This document shows positions 33,920 to 42,997 of a stretch of DNA of 46,085 nt, one piece after another; position 1 is the stretch's first letter, and every line of letters starts with the position of its first letter. Location of the stretch: NCBI RefSeq assembly GCF_016905445.1, contig NZ_JAFEXF010000035.1, positions 1-46,085 of the forward strand. The letters run 5' to 3'. The notes under the pieces were generated by a model, which was not told the origin of the DNA, ran no database searches, and saw only the letters and a program-made list of their open reading frames with translations. The position numbers and the translations under genes were made by a program. Source of the DNA: Streptomyces sp. G44 (lineage in GTDB: Bacteria > Actinomycetota > Actinomycetes > Streptomycetales > Streptomycetaceae).

Positions 33920-34803
33920 TCACCCGAGGAGCTCGCGCAAGGCCTCGTCCAGCGTGCGGCGTACCCGCAGGGCGTCCGGGGCGACGGCGGTGACCAGGAC
34001 GCCGGGTCCGGCCAGCGGTGTGAGCGCCGCCCACTCCCCCAGCGGCGCGGGCCGCGGCTTGTCCTGCTCGAACTCGGGCCGTACGACGATGAGCTGCCCG
34101 ACGGCGCGGTACCCCGCGAGGACCGCTGGGCCGTCCCAGCCGCCGGGGGCCCCGGGGCCGCACGACAGTTCCTGGTCGAGCAGGAGCGTGCCCGCGCGGC
34201 GCACGGTCAGGCGGCTGGTCAGGCGGCCGGAGATCTCGCCGGTCCGGCCGAGCACCTGTTCCTCGCGCAGCACCAGGCGGGCCCCGGCGGCGAGATCCGC
34301 GCGCGTGGTGACCCGCAGCTCGCTGTCGCGCACGGAGATCAACTGTTCCGGCAGCCAGTGCAGTTCGGCGTCCTCGGCCACGGTGAGACGGACGTCGTAG
34401 CGCGCCGGCTCCCCGGCCTGGCCCGGCAGTGCCAGGGTCGCAGCGGCCGTGGCGACGTGCAGCGAGGCCCCTGGCCGCGCGGTGGCCTCGACGGTGAGGT
34501 GGTCGCCGCCGAGGGGGCCGCTCATCGCGCCGACCAGTGTGACGCGCGCCGCCGGTCCGGTGGAGCGGGTGCGGCGCAGGGCGAGCGGGCCCTCCCCGTC
34601 GAGCACGGGCAGGGCGGTGCCGCCCCGCCCGTCCGCGCGCGCCTCGATACGGGCGGTGGCCCGCAGCCCGGCTCCGCCGCCCCTCGATGCCGTGCCGCTC
34701 CCGCGGCCGGGCGCACCGGTCCTGAGGCCTCGCGCGTCGATCCCGAGGCCTTGCGTACCGCGTTGCGGGGTGTGCGTGTCGCCCTGCGGAGCGAGGTCGA
34801 CCG

Positions 34804-34807
<4 letters not shown>
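33920..34807 (-). CDS. ureD: Urease accessory protein UreD
   Basis: 295 residues from a GTG that overlaps the ureG stop (GTGA). UreD scaffolds apo-urease with UreF and UreG while nickel is delivered. Recognisable segments: [50 protein letters not shown] and [14 protein letters not shown]. The first 70 residues are unusually long and low in complexity (Gly/Arg/Ala-rich) compared with typical UreD. Last gene of the urease operon. Confidence 0.9.
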
Positions 34808-35487
<680 letters not shown>

Positions 35488-35518
35488 GAGTTTCTCCAAG
35501 GGGGTTCGGTAGTCGGTT

Positions 35519-35561
35519 CGGCCGGGCGGTCAGGAGCCGGGCCGGTCGGCCGGGCGGTCAG
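35519..35561. repeat. 15-bp direct repeat in the ureF-ureG spacer
   Basis: CGGCCGGGCGGTCAG occurs at 35519-35533 and 35547-35561, 28 bp apart, in the only long gap of the urease operon (35488-35630). Confidence 0.8.
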
Positions 35562-35630
35562 CCCGTCCCGCGTTCCGGGGCGAGGCCGTTCCGGCCGCCG
35601 GGGGTCTGGGGCCCCGAGGGCGGTGCCGTG

Positions 35631-36305
35631 TCACGAGGCGAACAGCCGCACGGGCCACGCCGCGTGTGCCTCCGCGCCGATCTCCAGGAGCGGGGCCGAA
35701 GCGGCGGGCAGCGCGTCGATACCCTCGGTGGCGACGCGTTCCGCCGCGTCCACCGCGTCCCGTGCGATCCGGTCGAGTTCGGGGGCGAGCCGCGCCAGGA
35801 CCGCCGTGGCGTCGAAGGGGTCGAGGCTCAGCAGCCGGACCGTGGCGGTCGCCGGGCCGCTGACTCCTTCGTACGCCGAGCAGTACGCGGCGTCGACGGG
35901 CCCGAGGCCGGCGGCGCGGGCGGTGACTCCGAGGACGACCGGTTGATGGGCTCCCTTCGGGAACTGCCGGGCCAGGGCGTCGAGTTCGGGATGCGGCCAG
36001 GTGGCGCGGGCGGCCCGCATCATCTGCCGCCCGAGCCGTCGCGCCGCCGTCCGCAGGGTGGGTGAGGGGGTGCGGGCGTCGGCCGCCTCGTCCAGGGCGG
36101 CCGGGTCCACGCCGAGTGCTGCGGCCGCCGCGAGGGCCGCCGTCACCAGGCCGCTGGTGTGGAGCCGCCCCCGGCAGAAGGCCTCCAGGCTCACGGCCCC
36201 GGTGATCCGCCCGGCTTTGACGGCCGCTTCGGCGCCGCCGGAGTGGGCATGCCCGCCGGCGGGGAAACGGCCGTCGGCCAGGACGAGGAGTGCTGCGCGT
36301 GACAT
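35631..36305 (-). CDS. ureF: Urease accessory protein UreF
   Basis: 224 residues, helical. UreF bridges UreD and UreG in the maturation complex. Family features: LLVLADGRFPAGGHAHSGGAE at the N-terminus, FCRGRLHTSGLVTAALA, RQFPKGAHQPVVLG and AAYCSAYEGVSGPATATVRLL. It lies 29 bp after ureC. No ureE gene is in the operon, as is normal for Streptomyces. Confidence 0.9.
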   Translation of the reverse strand: MSRAALLVLADGRFPAGGHAHSGGAEAAVKAGRITGAVSLEAFCRGRLHTSGLVTAALAAAAALGVDPAALDEAADARTPSPTLRTAARRLGRQMMRAARATWPHPELDALARQFPKGAHQPVVLGVTARAAGLGPVDAAYCSAYEGVSGPATATVRLLSLDPFDATAVLARLAPELDRIARDAVDAAERVATEGIDALPAASAPLLEIGAEAHAAWPVRLFAS

Positions 36306-36334
36306 GTGATCGTCGCCGGAGTCAGTCGAGGCCG

Positions 36335-38056
36335 TCAGAAGAGGAAGTACCGCTGGGCGAGCGGCAGTTCGGCGGCGGGTGACGGCTCGACGAGTTCGCC
36401 GTCGATGGTGACGGCGAAGCTGTCCGGGGCGACCTCCACGCGGGGCAGCGCGTCGTTCTCGCGCATGTCGGCCTTGGAGCGGCCGCGTGTGGAGCGGATG
36501 GCCAGGAACTCCTTCTCCAGGCCGAGGCGTTCCGGGAGGCCGTCGTCCAGGGCGGACCGGGTCACGAAGTTGACCGAGTTGCGGGCCGGGGCCCTGCCGT
36601 GCGCCCCGTACATGCGGCGCGGCAGGACCGGCTGCGGGGTCGGGATGGAGGCGTTGGCATCGCCCATCTGCGCGTACGCGATCTGTCCGCCCTTGAGGAC
36701 GAGCTGCGGCTTGACGCCGAAGAACGCCGGGTCCCACAGCACGAGGTCGGCGAGTTTGCCGGGCTCGACCGAACCGACCTCTTGGTCGATGCCCTGCGCG
36801 ACGGCCGCGTTGATCGTGTACTTGGCGACATAGCGACGGGCACGGTGGTTGTCGGCGCGGGTGTCGCCGGGCAGGAAGCCGCGGCGCCGCTTCATCACGT
36901 GCGCGGTCTGCCACGTACGCATGATGACCTCGCCGATGCGGCCCATGGCCTGGGAGTCCGAGGACATGATCGAGATGGCGCCGAGGTCGTGGAGGATGTC
37001 CTCCGCGCCGATCGTCGTGGGCCGGATGCGGGACTCGGCGAAGGCCAGGTCCTCGGGGACGGCGGGGTTGAGGTGGTGGCAGACCATCAGCATGTCGAGG
37101 TGCTCCTCGACGGTGTTGACGGTGTGCGGGCGGGTCGGGTTCGTCGAGCTCGGCAACATGTTGGGCAGCGAGACGGCCGTGATCATGTCGGGGGCGTGTC
37201 CGCCGCCCGCGCCCTCGACGTGGAAGGCGTGCAGGGTGCGGCCGGCGACCGCGTCGAAGGTCGCCTGCACGAACCCGGCCTCGTTCAACGTGTCGGTGTG
37301 CACGGCGAGCTGGGCGCCGGTCTCCTCGCACACGTTCAGGCAGGCGTCGATGACGGCGGGTGTCGCGCCCCAGTCCTCGTGGATCTTGAAGCTGACCGCG
37401 CCCGCGCGGAGCTGGGCGTGCATCGACTCGGCGGAGACGGTGTTGCCCTTGCCGAGGAAGCCGATGTTGACCGGGCTGGACTCCATGGCCGCGAACATCC
37501 GCGCCAGGTGCCAGGCGCCCGGAGTGATCGTGGTCGCCTTGCTGCCCTCGGCGGGGCCCGTGCCGCCGCCGAAGAGCGTGGTCACGCCGGAGGCGAGGGC
37601 CTCGTCGACGATGGTCGGCGAGATGAAGTGGATGTGGGTGTCGATGCCGCCCGCGGTGAGGATCTTGCCGTTGCCCGAGATGACCTCGGTCTCCGGGCCG
37701 ATGACGAGGTCGGGGTGGACGTCGTCCATGGTGTCCGGGTTGCCGGACTTGCCGATGCCGGTGATGCGGCCGTCGCGGATGCCGACGTCGGCCTTGACGA
37801 TCCCCCAGTGGTCGACGACCACCGCGCCGGTGATGACGGTGTCGGGGGCTCCCTCGGCGCGCGTGGCGCGGGACTGGCCCATCGACTCGCGGATGACCTT
37901 GCCGCCGCCGAACACCGACTCGTCGCCGGAACGGCCGGGGCCGCCCGCGCGGTCCTCCTCGATCTCGATCAGCAGGTCGGTGTCGGCGAGCCGGATCCGG
38001 TCGCCGGTCGTGGGGCCGAACAGGTCGGCGTACGCGGCACGGGACAGCTCAGGCAT
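36335..38056 (-). CDS. ureC: Urease alpha subunit
   Basis: 573 residues; the catalytic subunit that hydrolyses urea to ammonia and carbamate at a dinickel centre. The ligands are all present at a constant +7 offset from K. aerogenes UreC: His141, His143 (GGIDTHIHF), carbamylated Lys224 ([10 protein letters not shown]), His253, His279 and Asp367 ([10 protein letters not shown]), plus the flap His327 (MVCHHLNP). The ATG overlaps the ureB stop by eight bases (ATGCCTGA). Confidence 0.96.
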   Translation of the reverse strand: MPELSRAAYADLFGPTTGDRIRLADTDLLIEIEEDRAGGPGRSGDESVFGGGKVIRESMGQSRATRAEGAPDTVITGAVVVDHWGIVKADVGIRDGRITGIGKSGNPDTMDDVHPDLVIGPETEVISGNGKILTAGGIDTHIHFISPTIVDEALASGVTTLFGGGTGPAEGSKATTITPGAWHLARMFAAMESSPVNIGFLGKGNTVSAESMHAQLRAGAVSFKIHEDWGATPAVIDACLNVCEETGAQLAVHTDTLNEAGFVQATFDAVAGRTLHAFHVEGAGGGHAPDMITAVSLPNMLPSSTNPTRPHTVNTVEEHLDMLMVCHHLNPAVPEDLAFAESRIRPTTIGAEDILHDLGAISIMSSDSQAMGRIGEVIMRTWQTAHVMKRRRGFLPGDTRADNHRARRYVAKYTINAAVAQGIDQEVGSVEPGKLADLVLWDPAFFGVKPQLVLKGGQIAYAQMGDANASIPTPQPVLPRRMYGAHGRAPARNSVNFVTRSALDDGLPERLGLEKEFLAIRSTRGRSKADMRENDALPRVEVAPDSFAVTIDGELVEPSPAAELPLAQRYFLF

Positions 38057-38393
38057 CGAGGGCACCTCCGGTCTCGCCGCGCAGGCCGGGCACGACGCGC
38101 TTGCCGGCGAGCGGGACGAGTTCGACGTCGACGGGGATGCCGGGCTCGAAGCGCACGGCGGTTCCGGCGGCGATGTTGAGCCGCTTTCCGTGCGCGGCGC
38201 CGCGGTCGAAGTCCAGACCCGGGTTGGCCTCGGCGAAGTGGTAGTGGGAGCCGACCTGGACGGGGCGGTCGGCGGCGTTGAGGACGGTGAGGCGGGTGAC
38301 CTCGCGGCCCTCGTTGAAGGGGACGGGCTCGTCGGCGAAGAGGATCTCGCCGGGGACGAGTCCCTGACCTGTGCCGTGCGTGGCGGCATGCAT
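38049..38393 (-). CDS. ureB: Urease beta subunit
   Basis: 114 residues. Conserved [39 protein letters not shown] and GTAVRFEPG define the structural UreB subunit. It starts 16 bp after ureA and overlaps ureC. Confidence 0.94.
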   Translation of the reverse strand: MHAATHGTGQGLVPGEILFADEPVPFNEGREVTRLTVLNAADRPVQVGSHYHFAEANPGLDFDRGAAHGKRLNIAAGTAVRFEPGIPVDVELVPLAGKRVVPGLRGETGGALDA

Positions 38394-38409
38394 GGGGCGC
38401 CGGCTCCCG

Positions 38410-38712
<303 letters not shown>

Positions 38713-38871
38713 GCGTCCCACCTCACAGTCCTCGCTCCGAACCGTTCGGGGTCCGGCTGCCGCGGCCACCGCGACGGGGTATAGATGTAACACACAGCGA
38801 ATGCGCGCGATCTTGCGCACCCCGGCTACGAAAACCCCTGGTGGCGTGGCACGGGAGGGTAGTTGGGAGGA

Positions 38872-38898
38872 GTTTCAACGAGGTTAACCAGCCGTTGA
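38872..38898 (-). promoter_or_regulatory. GlnR-box-like element upstream of ureA
   Basis: On the minus strand TCAAC-n6-TTAAC-n6-GAAAC run at exact 11-bp spacing. TTAAC-n6-GAAAC fits the actinomycete GlnR half-box gTnAC-n6-GaAAC at nine of ten non-spacer positions (the n of gTnAC counted as a free match). Urease genes are known GlnR targets, and the position suits nitrogen control of the operon. Confidence 0.55.
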
Positions 38899-38905
38899 CC
38901 GACCC

Positions 38906-39181
38906 ATGACCGTCAGCTGGTCCGCGCCATACCCGCTCCTGCCCGAAGGCGTCGTGGAGCGCCTCGGCGCGTACCTCGTCGCTCGGGTCAGGTGGACTGA
39001 GGCCGACGGCCGCCGGGTCGACGCCGGGCACGGCCGCGCTTGCTCACCGCCGGCCGCCGATGCTGCCGCCCGGGGCTCACGACTGCGGTCGGCGCCGCGC
39101 CGGGCGCCCTTCTTCCACGGGGCGCCCAGGCCGCGGCGCCCCGCCTACGCCTCGCCCCTCAATGACCTTTTCCCTACGTGA
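38906..39181 (+). CDS. Uncertain short open frame
   Basis: A 91-codon frame in the spacer between ureA and the antitoxin gene. The first 50 codons (from MTVSWSAPYPLLPEG through LGAYLVARVRWTEADGRR) have the high third-position GC of real genes; the remainder turns Arg/Ala/Pro-rich and looks random. No ribosome site is visible and I recognise no family. It overlaps the antitoxin 3' end by eight bases. It may be a decayed gene fragment. The rest of the 38713-39173 spacer holds only the urease regulatory region. Confidence 0.25.
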   Translation: MTVSWSAPYPLLPEGVVERLGAYLVARVRWTEADGRRVDAGHGRACSPPAADAAARGSRLRSAPRRAPFFHGAPRPRRPAYASPLNDLFPT

Positions 39182-39467
39182 CGTTGGGCCCGCGATGCTC
39201 CGCCGCGATGCCGAACCGCCGGTGCTCCGGCCCGGGGCCGGCGGGCGACGCGGAGCCGATCGAGGTCACGGTGCTGATCGTCCGCTCCTCCGGAGCCTCC
39301 GCGGCCTCGGCGAGCGCTTCGAGGCGCTCCAGGTCGGCGGCGGAGACCAGCGCCACGAGCGGCTTGCCGTGGCGCGTGACGACGACCCGCTCGCCGCCGT
39401 AGACGACGCGGTTGATCAGCTCGGCGAGCTCCGCCCGGGCTTGCGTCACCGGAATCTCGTAGGCCAT
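39174..39467 (-). CDS. Phd/YefM-family antitoxin, orphan
   Basis: 97 residues. The N-terminal Phd/YefM DNA-binding domain is clear: IPVTQARAELAELINRVVYGGERVVVTRHGKPLVALVSAADLERLEAL. The last 40 residues, which in complete modules wrap around the toxin, are Ser/Gly/Pro-rich and unlike a RelE- or Doc-binding tail. No RelE, Doc or PIN toxin gene follows downstream, so it stands alone. It may still repress its own promoter or counter a toxin elsewhere. Confidence 0.85.
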   Translation of the reverse strand: MAYEIPVTQARAELAELINRVVYGGERVVVTRHGKPLVALVSAADLERLEALAEAAEAPEERTISTVTSIGSASPAGPGPEHRRFGIAAEHRGPNVT

Positions 39468-39543
39468 GCCGCCCAGCTTAGTGGCTGCTCCGCGAGGTGG
39501 GCCGAGACACCGGTCGCGGGGCGGGGTCGCTACAGGCGCCGCC

Positions 39544-39927
39544 TCAGGCGTCGAAGCGGCGGCGTGACGTCTCGATGTGACCGAGGTGGCGGTGGGTCCA
39601 CGCGCACATGGCGTCGACCGTGGCGCGCAGGCCCCGGCCGGCCTCGGTCAGGGTGTACTCGACGCGCGGCGGCACGGTGGGGTGCACCTTCCGGTCGACC
39701 AGGCCGTTGCGCTCCAGCATGCGCAGGTTCTGCGTGAGCATCTTGTGGCTGATGCCCTCGACCTCGTCGCGCAGCGCGCTGAAGCGCCGGGTCTCGTCAC
39801 CGAGCGCCTCGATGATCAGCAGCGCCCACTTGTTGGCGACGTCGGAGAAGATCTCCCGCGCCAGGGAGTCCGCGCGCCTGAGGTCCGCGTCCTCGGGCAG
39901 GCCCGTGAGCAGTCGTTTGGTCGCCAT
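39544..39927 (-). CDS. HxlR-family transcriptional regulator
   Basis: 127 residues, a single winged-helix domain: IFSDVANKWALLIIEALGDETRRFSALRDEVEGISHKMLTQNLRMLERNGLV and the wing VPPRVEYTLTEAGRGL. One cysteine (AMCAW) lies in the C-terminal helix; some HxlR proteins sense electrophiles or oxidants through cysteine. The ATG at 39927 follows GAGGAA. It is divergent from a ClpP-like gene with a 204-bp spacer carrying related motifs near both promoters, so it may control that gene. Confidence 0.88.
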   Translation of the reverse strand: MATKRLLTGLPEDADLRRADSLAREIFSDVANKWALLIIEALGDETRRFSALRDEVEGISHKMLTQNLRMLERNGLVDRKVHPTVPPRVEYTLTEAGRGLRATVDAMCAWTHRHLGHIETSRRRFDA

Positions 39928-39949
39928 CAAGTTCCTCAGTCACCGAAAA

Positions 39950-40081
39950 GTACGTTCTTCCAGGTCAGGGGCGACTCTCCTACGGTTCCCGAGTAACCAC
40001 AAGAGAGCGTACGGGGAGGGCGACCACCGCCCTGCCGCCAACCGGGCACACCTCTCGCTCGAAGAAACGTACGTCCTGTAC
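39950..40081. promoter_or_regulatory. Repeated motifs in the HxlR/clpP divergent promoter
   Basis: GTACGTTCTTCC at 39950-39961 reappears inverted as GAAGAAACGTAC at 40061-40072 (one extra A). The latter runs into GTAC-n5-GTAC (40069-40081), an AT-richer palindrome about 50 bp before the clpP start. Candidate HxlR sites near each promoter. Confidence 0.45.
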
Positions 40082-40131
40082 ATTTTTGACGGACAGCTGG
40101 TCACTCCGTCGACCCGTGAAAGAGGCGTGCC

Positions 40132-40767
40132 ATGTACCGTCCGTCCGCCCGACATGTCCTGCCCGAGTTCACCGAGCGCACCAGCTCGGGGACGCGGACC
40201 CGGGATCCGTACTCGCGGCTCCTCGAAGAGCGCATCGTCATCCTCGGCACCCCCGTCGACGACACGTCGGCGAACGACGTGATGGCACAGTTCATGCACC
40301 TCGAATACCTGGCGCCCGACCGCGACATCTCCCTGTACATCAACTCCCCCGGCGGCTCGTTCAGCGCGATGACCGCCATCTACGACACGATGCGGTTCGT
40401 CAGCTGTGACGTGGAGACGATCTGCCTCGGACAGGCCGCCTCGGCCGCCGCCGTCCTGCTGGCGGCCGGCACGCCCGGCAAGCGGCACGCGCTGCCCGGG
40501 GCGCGGATCCTAATCCACCAGCCCTCCTTCTCCGAGCCGATCCACGGGCAGGCCGGCGATCTGGCGATCCAGGCCGACGAGATCCTGCGGACCCGGGAGC
40601 TCCTCGAGGAACTCCTCGCGCGGCACACGGGCCAGAGCCGCGAGCGGATCACCGCGGACATCGAGCGGGACAAGATCCTTGACGCCCCGGCCGCCGTGGC
40701 GTATGGGCTCGTGGACCGGATCGTCCCGAGCCGCAAGACCTCACTCGGCGCACACGGGACGAGGTGA
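40132..40767 (+). CDS. ClpP-family serine protease paralogue
   Basis: 211 residues. The catalytic triad is intact: Ser104 ([14 protein letters not shown]), His129 (ILIHQPS) and Asp180 (IERDKILDA). [12 protein letters not shown] lies at the oxyanion region. Compared with the housekeeping ClpP, the active-site loop reads GQAAS rather than GMAAS, and the residue after HQP is not the usual L/S-G-G. It is an orphan copy, with no second clpP, clpX or tig next to it. Such extra ClpPs in Streptomyces are induced when ClpP1 is lost. Possible control by the divergent HxlR regulator. Confidence 0.87.
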   Translation: MYRPSARHVLPEFTERTSSGTRTRDPYSRLLEERIVILGTPVDDTSANDVMAQFMHLEYLAPDRDISLYINSPGGSFSAMTAIYDTMRFVSCDVETICLGQAASAAAVLLAAGTPGKRHALPGARILIHQPSFSEPIHGQAGDLAIQADEILRTRELLEELLARHTGQSRERITADIERDKILDAPAAVAYGLVDRIVPSRKTSLGAHGTR

Positions 40768-40774
40768 GCCGCGG

Positions 40775-41083
40775 ATGCTGCCACCCGAACTGCCCCCGCT
40801 GCCCGCGCTGACCCGTGCGGAGGCCGAGCTGATCGACCGTTACCTCGAAGTCGTCGATCTGCTCGGCCGGATCAACCCCGCCCGCACCCGGCACACCTAC
40901 GGGGGCCTGCGCGCCGCCCAGGCCCTGGTCGGCCGGGCGTCGGCCCTGCGGGACGCGCTGGCCCTCATGCATCAGCGCGGCGAGAGCGAGCTGCACGCCG
41001 CGACGCTCGCGCGGGCACTGCGCGTACTCGGCGGCGAACGACGGGCCGGACGGGTGGGTGTTCCGCCGTCGACAGGCCGGTGA
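40775..41083 (+). CDS. Small helical protein downstream of clpP
   Basis: 102 residues from an ATG seven bases after the clpP stop, with GAGG inside the clpP end as ribosome site; the two are surely cotranscribed. LTRAEAELIDRYLEVVDLLGRINPARTRHTYGGLRAAQALVG and ALRDALALMHQRGESELHAATLARALRVLGGE are predicted amphipathic helices. No known domain is recognised. An adaptor, assembly factor or substrate of the adjacent ClpP is a reasonable guess but only that. Confidence 0.65.
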   Translation: MLPPELPPLPALTRAEAELIDRYLEVVDLLGRINPARTRHTYGGLRAAQALVGRASALRDALALMHQRGESELHAATLARALRVLGGERRAGRVGVPPSTGR

Positions 41084-41378
41084 ACGACGCGTTCCGCTCG
41101 CGAGAACGTCCGGTTCCACTTTGAAACGGACCAGATGGGCTACCTCGGTCGGCGTAGTCAGAGCCCATCAATTGCGCGGTCGAGAGTTGCGCCGCGTACG
41201 CATGACGAGGGCGGAATGAAACGTTCCGGTGCTGGTCGAACCATCGTCAGACACGGCCGCGGAGCGTCGAATTCGACAGCGTCCACCCGAACAGGTCAGT
41301 CGTGAGTAGCCTCACAAAACGTCGTTTCGACTCGGTTTTCGAGCAGTTTTCGGGTCAAGATCCCTTCCGACGACAAGA

Positions 41379-41397
41379 CCCCGCCACAGCGGCGGGG
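41379..41397 (+). terminator. Hairpin before the riboswitch
   Basis: CCCCGCC and GGCGGGG enclose ACAGC. It lies 295 nt after the preceding gene. The intervening 41084-41378 stretch holds no gene, only a presumed promoter and a small inverted repeat CGGAA/TTCCG near 41212-41228. It may be a terminator or an outer helix of the leader RNA. Confidence 0.35.
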
Positions 41398-41399
41398 CG

Positions 41400-41605
41400 A
41401 TCCGGGCGGACGCCGAGTCCTGCCGCCGCCCGGGTGACCGGTCGACATCGGTGCACCGGCAGGAGTGGAGGACCCAAGCACGGCGGGCCCGTCCGGAAAG
41501 TCCGGACGACGCCCTTGGGGTGAAGCCGCAGAGCACGACGCGGCCGGGCATCTTCGCCTGCCCGAACCCGACAGGTCATCCTTCACAGGCGGCTGACGAA
41601 GGGTT
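41400..41605 (+). ncRNA. ydaO/c-di-AMP riboswitch
   Basis: The conserved cores of the ydaO-yuaA leader are present in order: GCCGAGTCCTGCC, GCCCGGGTGACCGG, GGCAGGAGTGGAGGACCCA, CTTGGGGTGAAGCCGCAG and GCCCGAACCCGACAGGTCAT. CCTGCCG pairs with CGGCAGG to close one helix and ACCCAAG with CTTGGGGT another. It directly precedes a secreted NlpC/P60 hydrolase, the classic actinomycete context, where c-di-AMP turns cell-wall hydrolase expression off. CCTTC (41580-41584) can pair with GAAGG (41598-41602), which is the likely ribosome site, so a translational switch is possible (inference). Confidence 0.9.
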
Positions 41606-41609
41606 ACGC

Positions 41610-42083
41610 ATGACCGCGCTGAATCACGTTCCGTCGCTGCTCGGCAGGACCGGGGCCGTATCGGCCCTCACCCTCGCCGTTGTGGGCGGCACCGTCGCAG
41701 CCCCCGGGCTCACGTCGGAGGCCGAGGCAGCCACCCACGGAACGAAAGCGCTCAAGATCGCGGCGTCCAAGAAGGGCTCGCCGTACAGCTACGGGGCAGT
41801 GGGGCCCAACCGCTTCGACTGCTCGGGCCTGACGCTGTACTCGTACAAGCGCACGGGCAAGAAGCTGCCGCGCACCGCCGCCGCGCAGTACAACAAGACG
41901 CGGCACATCTCCAAGTCCCAGCGGAGCCGGGGAGACCTGGTGTTCTTCCACTCGGGCCGGAACGTCTACCACGTCGGGATCTACGCGGGTGACGGCCGCA
42001 TCTGGCACGCACCGAAGAGGGGGACCGTGGTACGCCTGGAGAAGATCTGGACCAAGAACGTCTGGTACGGCCGGGTCCGCTGA
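41610..42083 (+). CDS. Secreted NlpC/P60 (C40) peptidoglycan hydrolase
   Basis: 157 residues, a minimal enzyme: a signal peptide (cleavage near SEAEAATHG, about 37) and one NlpC/P60 domain, with no LysM or coiled-coil region. Catalytic Cys in NRFDCSGLTLYSYK, His in VYHVGIYAGDGRIWHAP and the third polar residue supplied by the following His. Such enzymes cut peptide stems between D-Glu/iGln and the diamino acid. Expression is expected to be under the c-di-AMP riboswitch just upstream. The mature domain is very basic (KSQRSRG, KRGTVV). Confidence 0.9.
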   Translation: MTALNHVPSLLGRTGAVSALTLAVVGGTVAAPGLTSEAEAATHGTKALKIAASKKGSPYSYGAVGPNRFDCSGLTLYSYKRTGKKLPRTAAAQYNKTRHISKSQRSRGDLVFFHSGRNVYHVGIYAGDGRIWHAPKRGTVVRLEKIWTKNVWYGRVR

Positions 42084-42112
42084 CCTGGCCGTACCGTCCG
42101 GCCGGGCGTGAC

Positions 42113-42128
42113 CGGGTCCGCCGACCCG
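42113..42128 (+). terminator. Short hairpin after the NlpC/P60 gene
   Basis: CGGGTC and GACCCG enclose CGCC, 30 nt beyond the stop. It lies between two copies of GTCCGGCCGGGCGT (42096-42109 and 42137-42150). Confidence 0.4.
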
Positions 42129-42235
42129 TGTGTCACGTCCGGCCGGGCGTCGCGGGAGTCCACGGACCCGCACACCGCGTCGGGCCGGGCGCGCGCCGGC
42201 CGCGACATCGCCCCTCTCGCGCGAGCGTGCGCACA

Positions 42236-42853
42236 TCACGCCCGGAGGGGTTCGAGGAGGAGCGCCAGGCCCACCGCGCCGAGAGCGGTGCCGCTGACCG
42301 CCTCGACGGCGCGTGCGGCGCGCGGGCCGCGCAGCCATCCGCCGAGCCGGTCCACCATGAGGGCCACGAGGGGGAACCACAGCAGGCCGAGCGCCACGAC
42401 GATGGCCGCGAGCAGCAGGGTCCTCGGCATCGCCGGGCTGCCGTCGGGCACGAACTGCGGCAGCACACTGAAGAACGTGACGGGCGCCTTGGGATTGAGG
42501 ACGTTGGTGAGGAAGCCCTCGCGCAGGCCGCCACGACGCGCCACCGGCTCGGGGCCCGCCGCGGGCCGTGCTCGCGCCGCGGACCGCAGAGCGCGGCAGG
42601 CGAGGTACAGCACATAGCCGGCCCCCAGCAGCCGCAGCGCCCAGAAGAGCGCGGGCACGGCCGCCAGAACCGCCGCGACGCCCGCGACCGCCAGCGCGGA
42701 GTGCACCAGCAGCCCGGCGGCCACGCCGACCGCGCAGGCGATCCCCGCTCCGCGCGAGGCGAGGGCGTTGCGTACGACGACGGTGAAGTCGGCGCCCGGC
42801 ACGGCGATCATGCCCGCGGCGACGCCCGTGAAGGCGACCAGTTGTGCGTCCAT
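42236..42853 (-). CDS. LysE/RhtB-family amino-acid exporter
   Basis: 205 residues with six hydrophobic segments. The family motif near the N-terminus is AAGMIAVPGADFTVVVRNALASRGAGIACAVGVAAG, followed by LRLLGAGYVLYLACRALRSA and FLTNVLNPKAPVTFFSVLPQFV, where N-P-K-A is diagnostic of LysE/RhtB exporters. The substrate is probably an amino acid or derivative. It is divergent from a LysR-type gene, the usual pairing for these exporters, with a tandem repeat in the promoter. Confidence 0.9.
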   Translation of the reverse strand: MDAQLVAFTGVAAGMIAVPGADFTVVVRNALASRGAGIACAVGVAAGLLVHSALAVAGVAAVLAAVPALFWALRLLGAGYVLYLACRALRSAARARPAAGPEPVARRGGLREGFLTNVLNPKAPVTFFSVLPQFVPDGSPAMPRTLLLAAIVVALGLLWFPLVALMVDRLGGWLRGPRAARAVEAVSGTALGAVGLALLLEPLRA

Positions 42854-42914
42854 GCCGCTCAGCCTGCCGGGAGCGAGCCTTCAGCGGGTATGTGCAATAT
42901 CCTGGGTCTGCCTT

Positions 42915-42970
42915 AAGCATCCGTTTAGCCCGGCCGTACCGGAAGCATACGTTCAGCCCGGCCGTACCCG
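42915..42970. repeat. Two tandem 28-bp repeats in the lysE/lysR divergent promoter
   Basis: Units at 42915-42942 and 42943-42970 match at 25 of 28 positions (both contain AAGCAT, then CAGCCCGGCCGTACC or TAGCCCGGCCGTACC). A partial third copy may exist near 42878. They end 27 bp before the LysR start, so they are likely binding sites for the LysR protein. Confidence 0.85.
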
Positions 42971-42997
42971 AACGCGCGACGTCGACGGGAGATCCGT

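Noticed and set aside
38723..39031. Minus-strand open frame downstream of the antitoxin as a toxin gene
   Set aside because: The translation has no RelE, Doc or PIN features, poor codon bias and overlaps the ureA leader.
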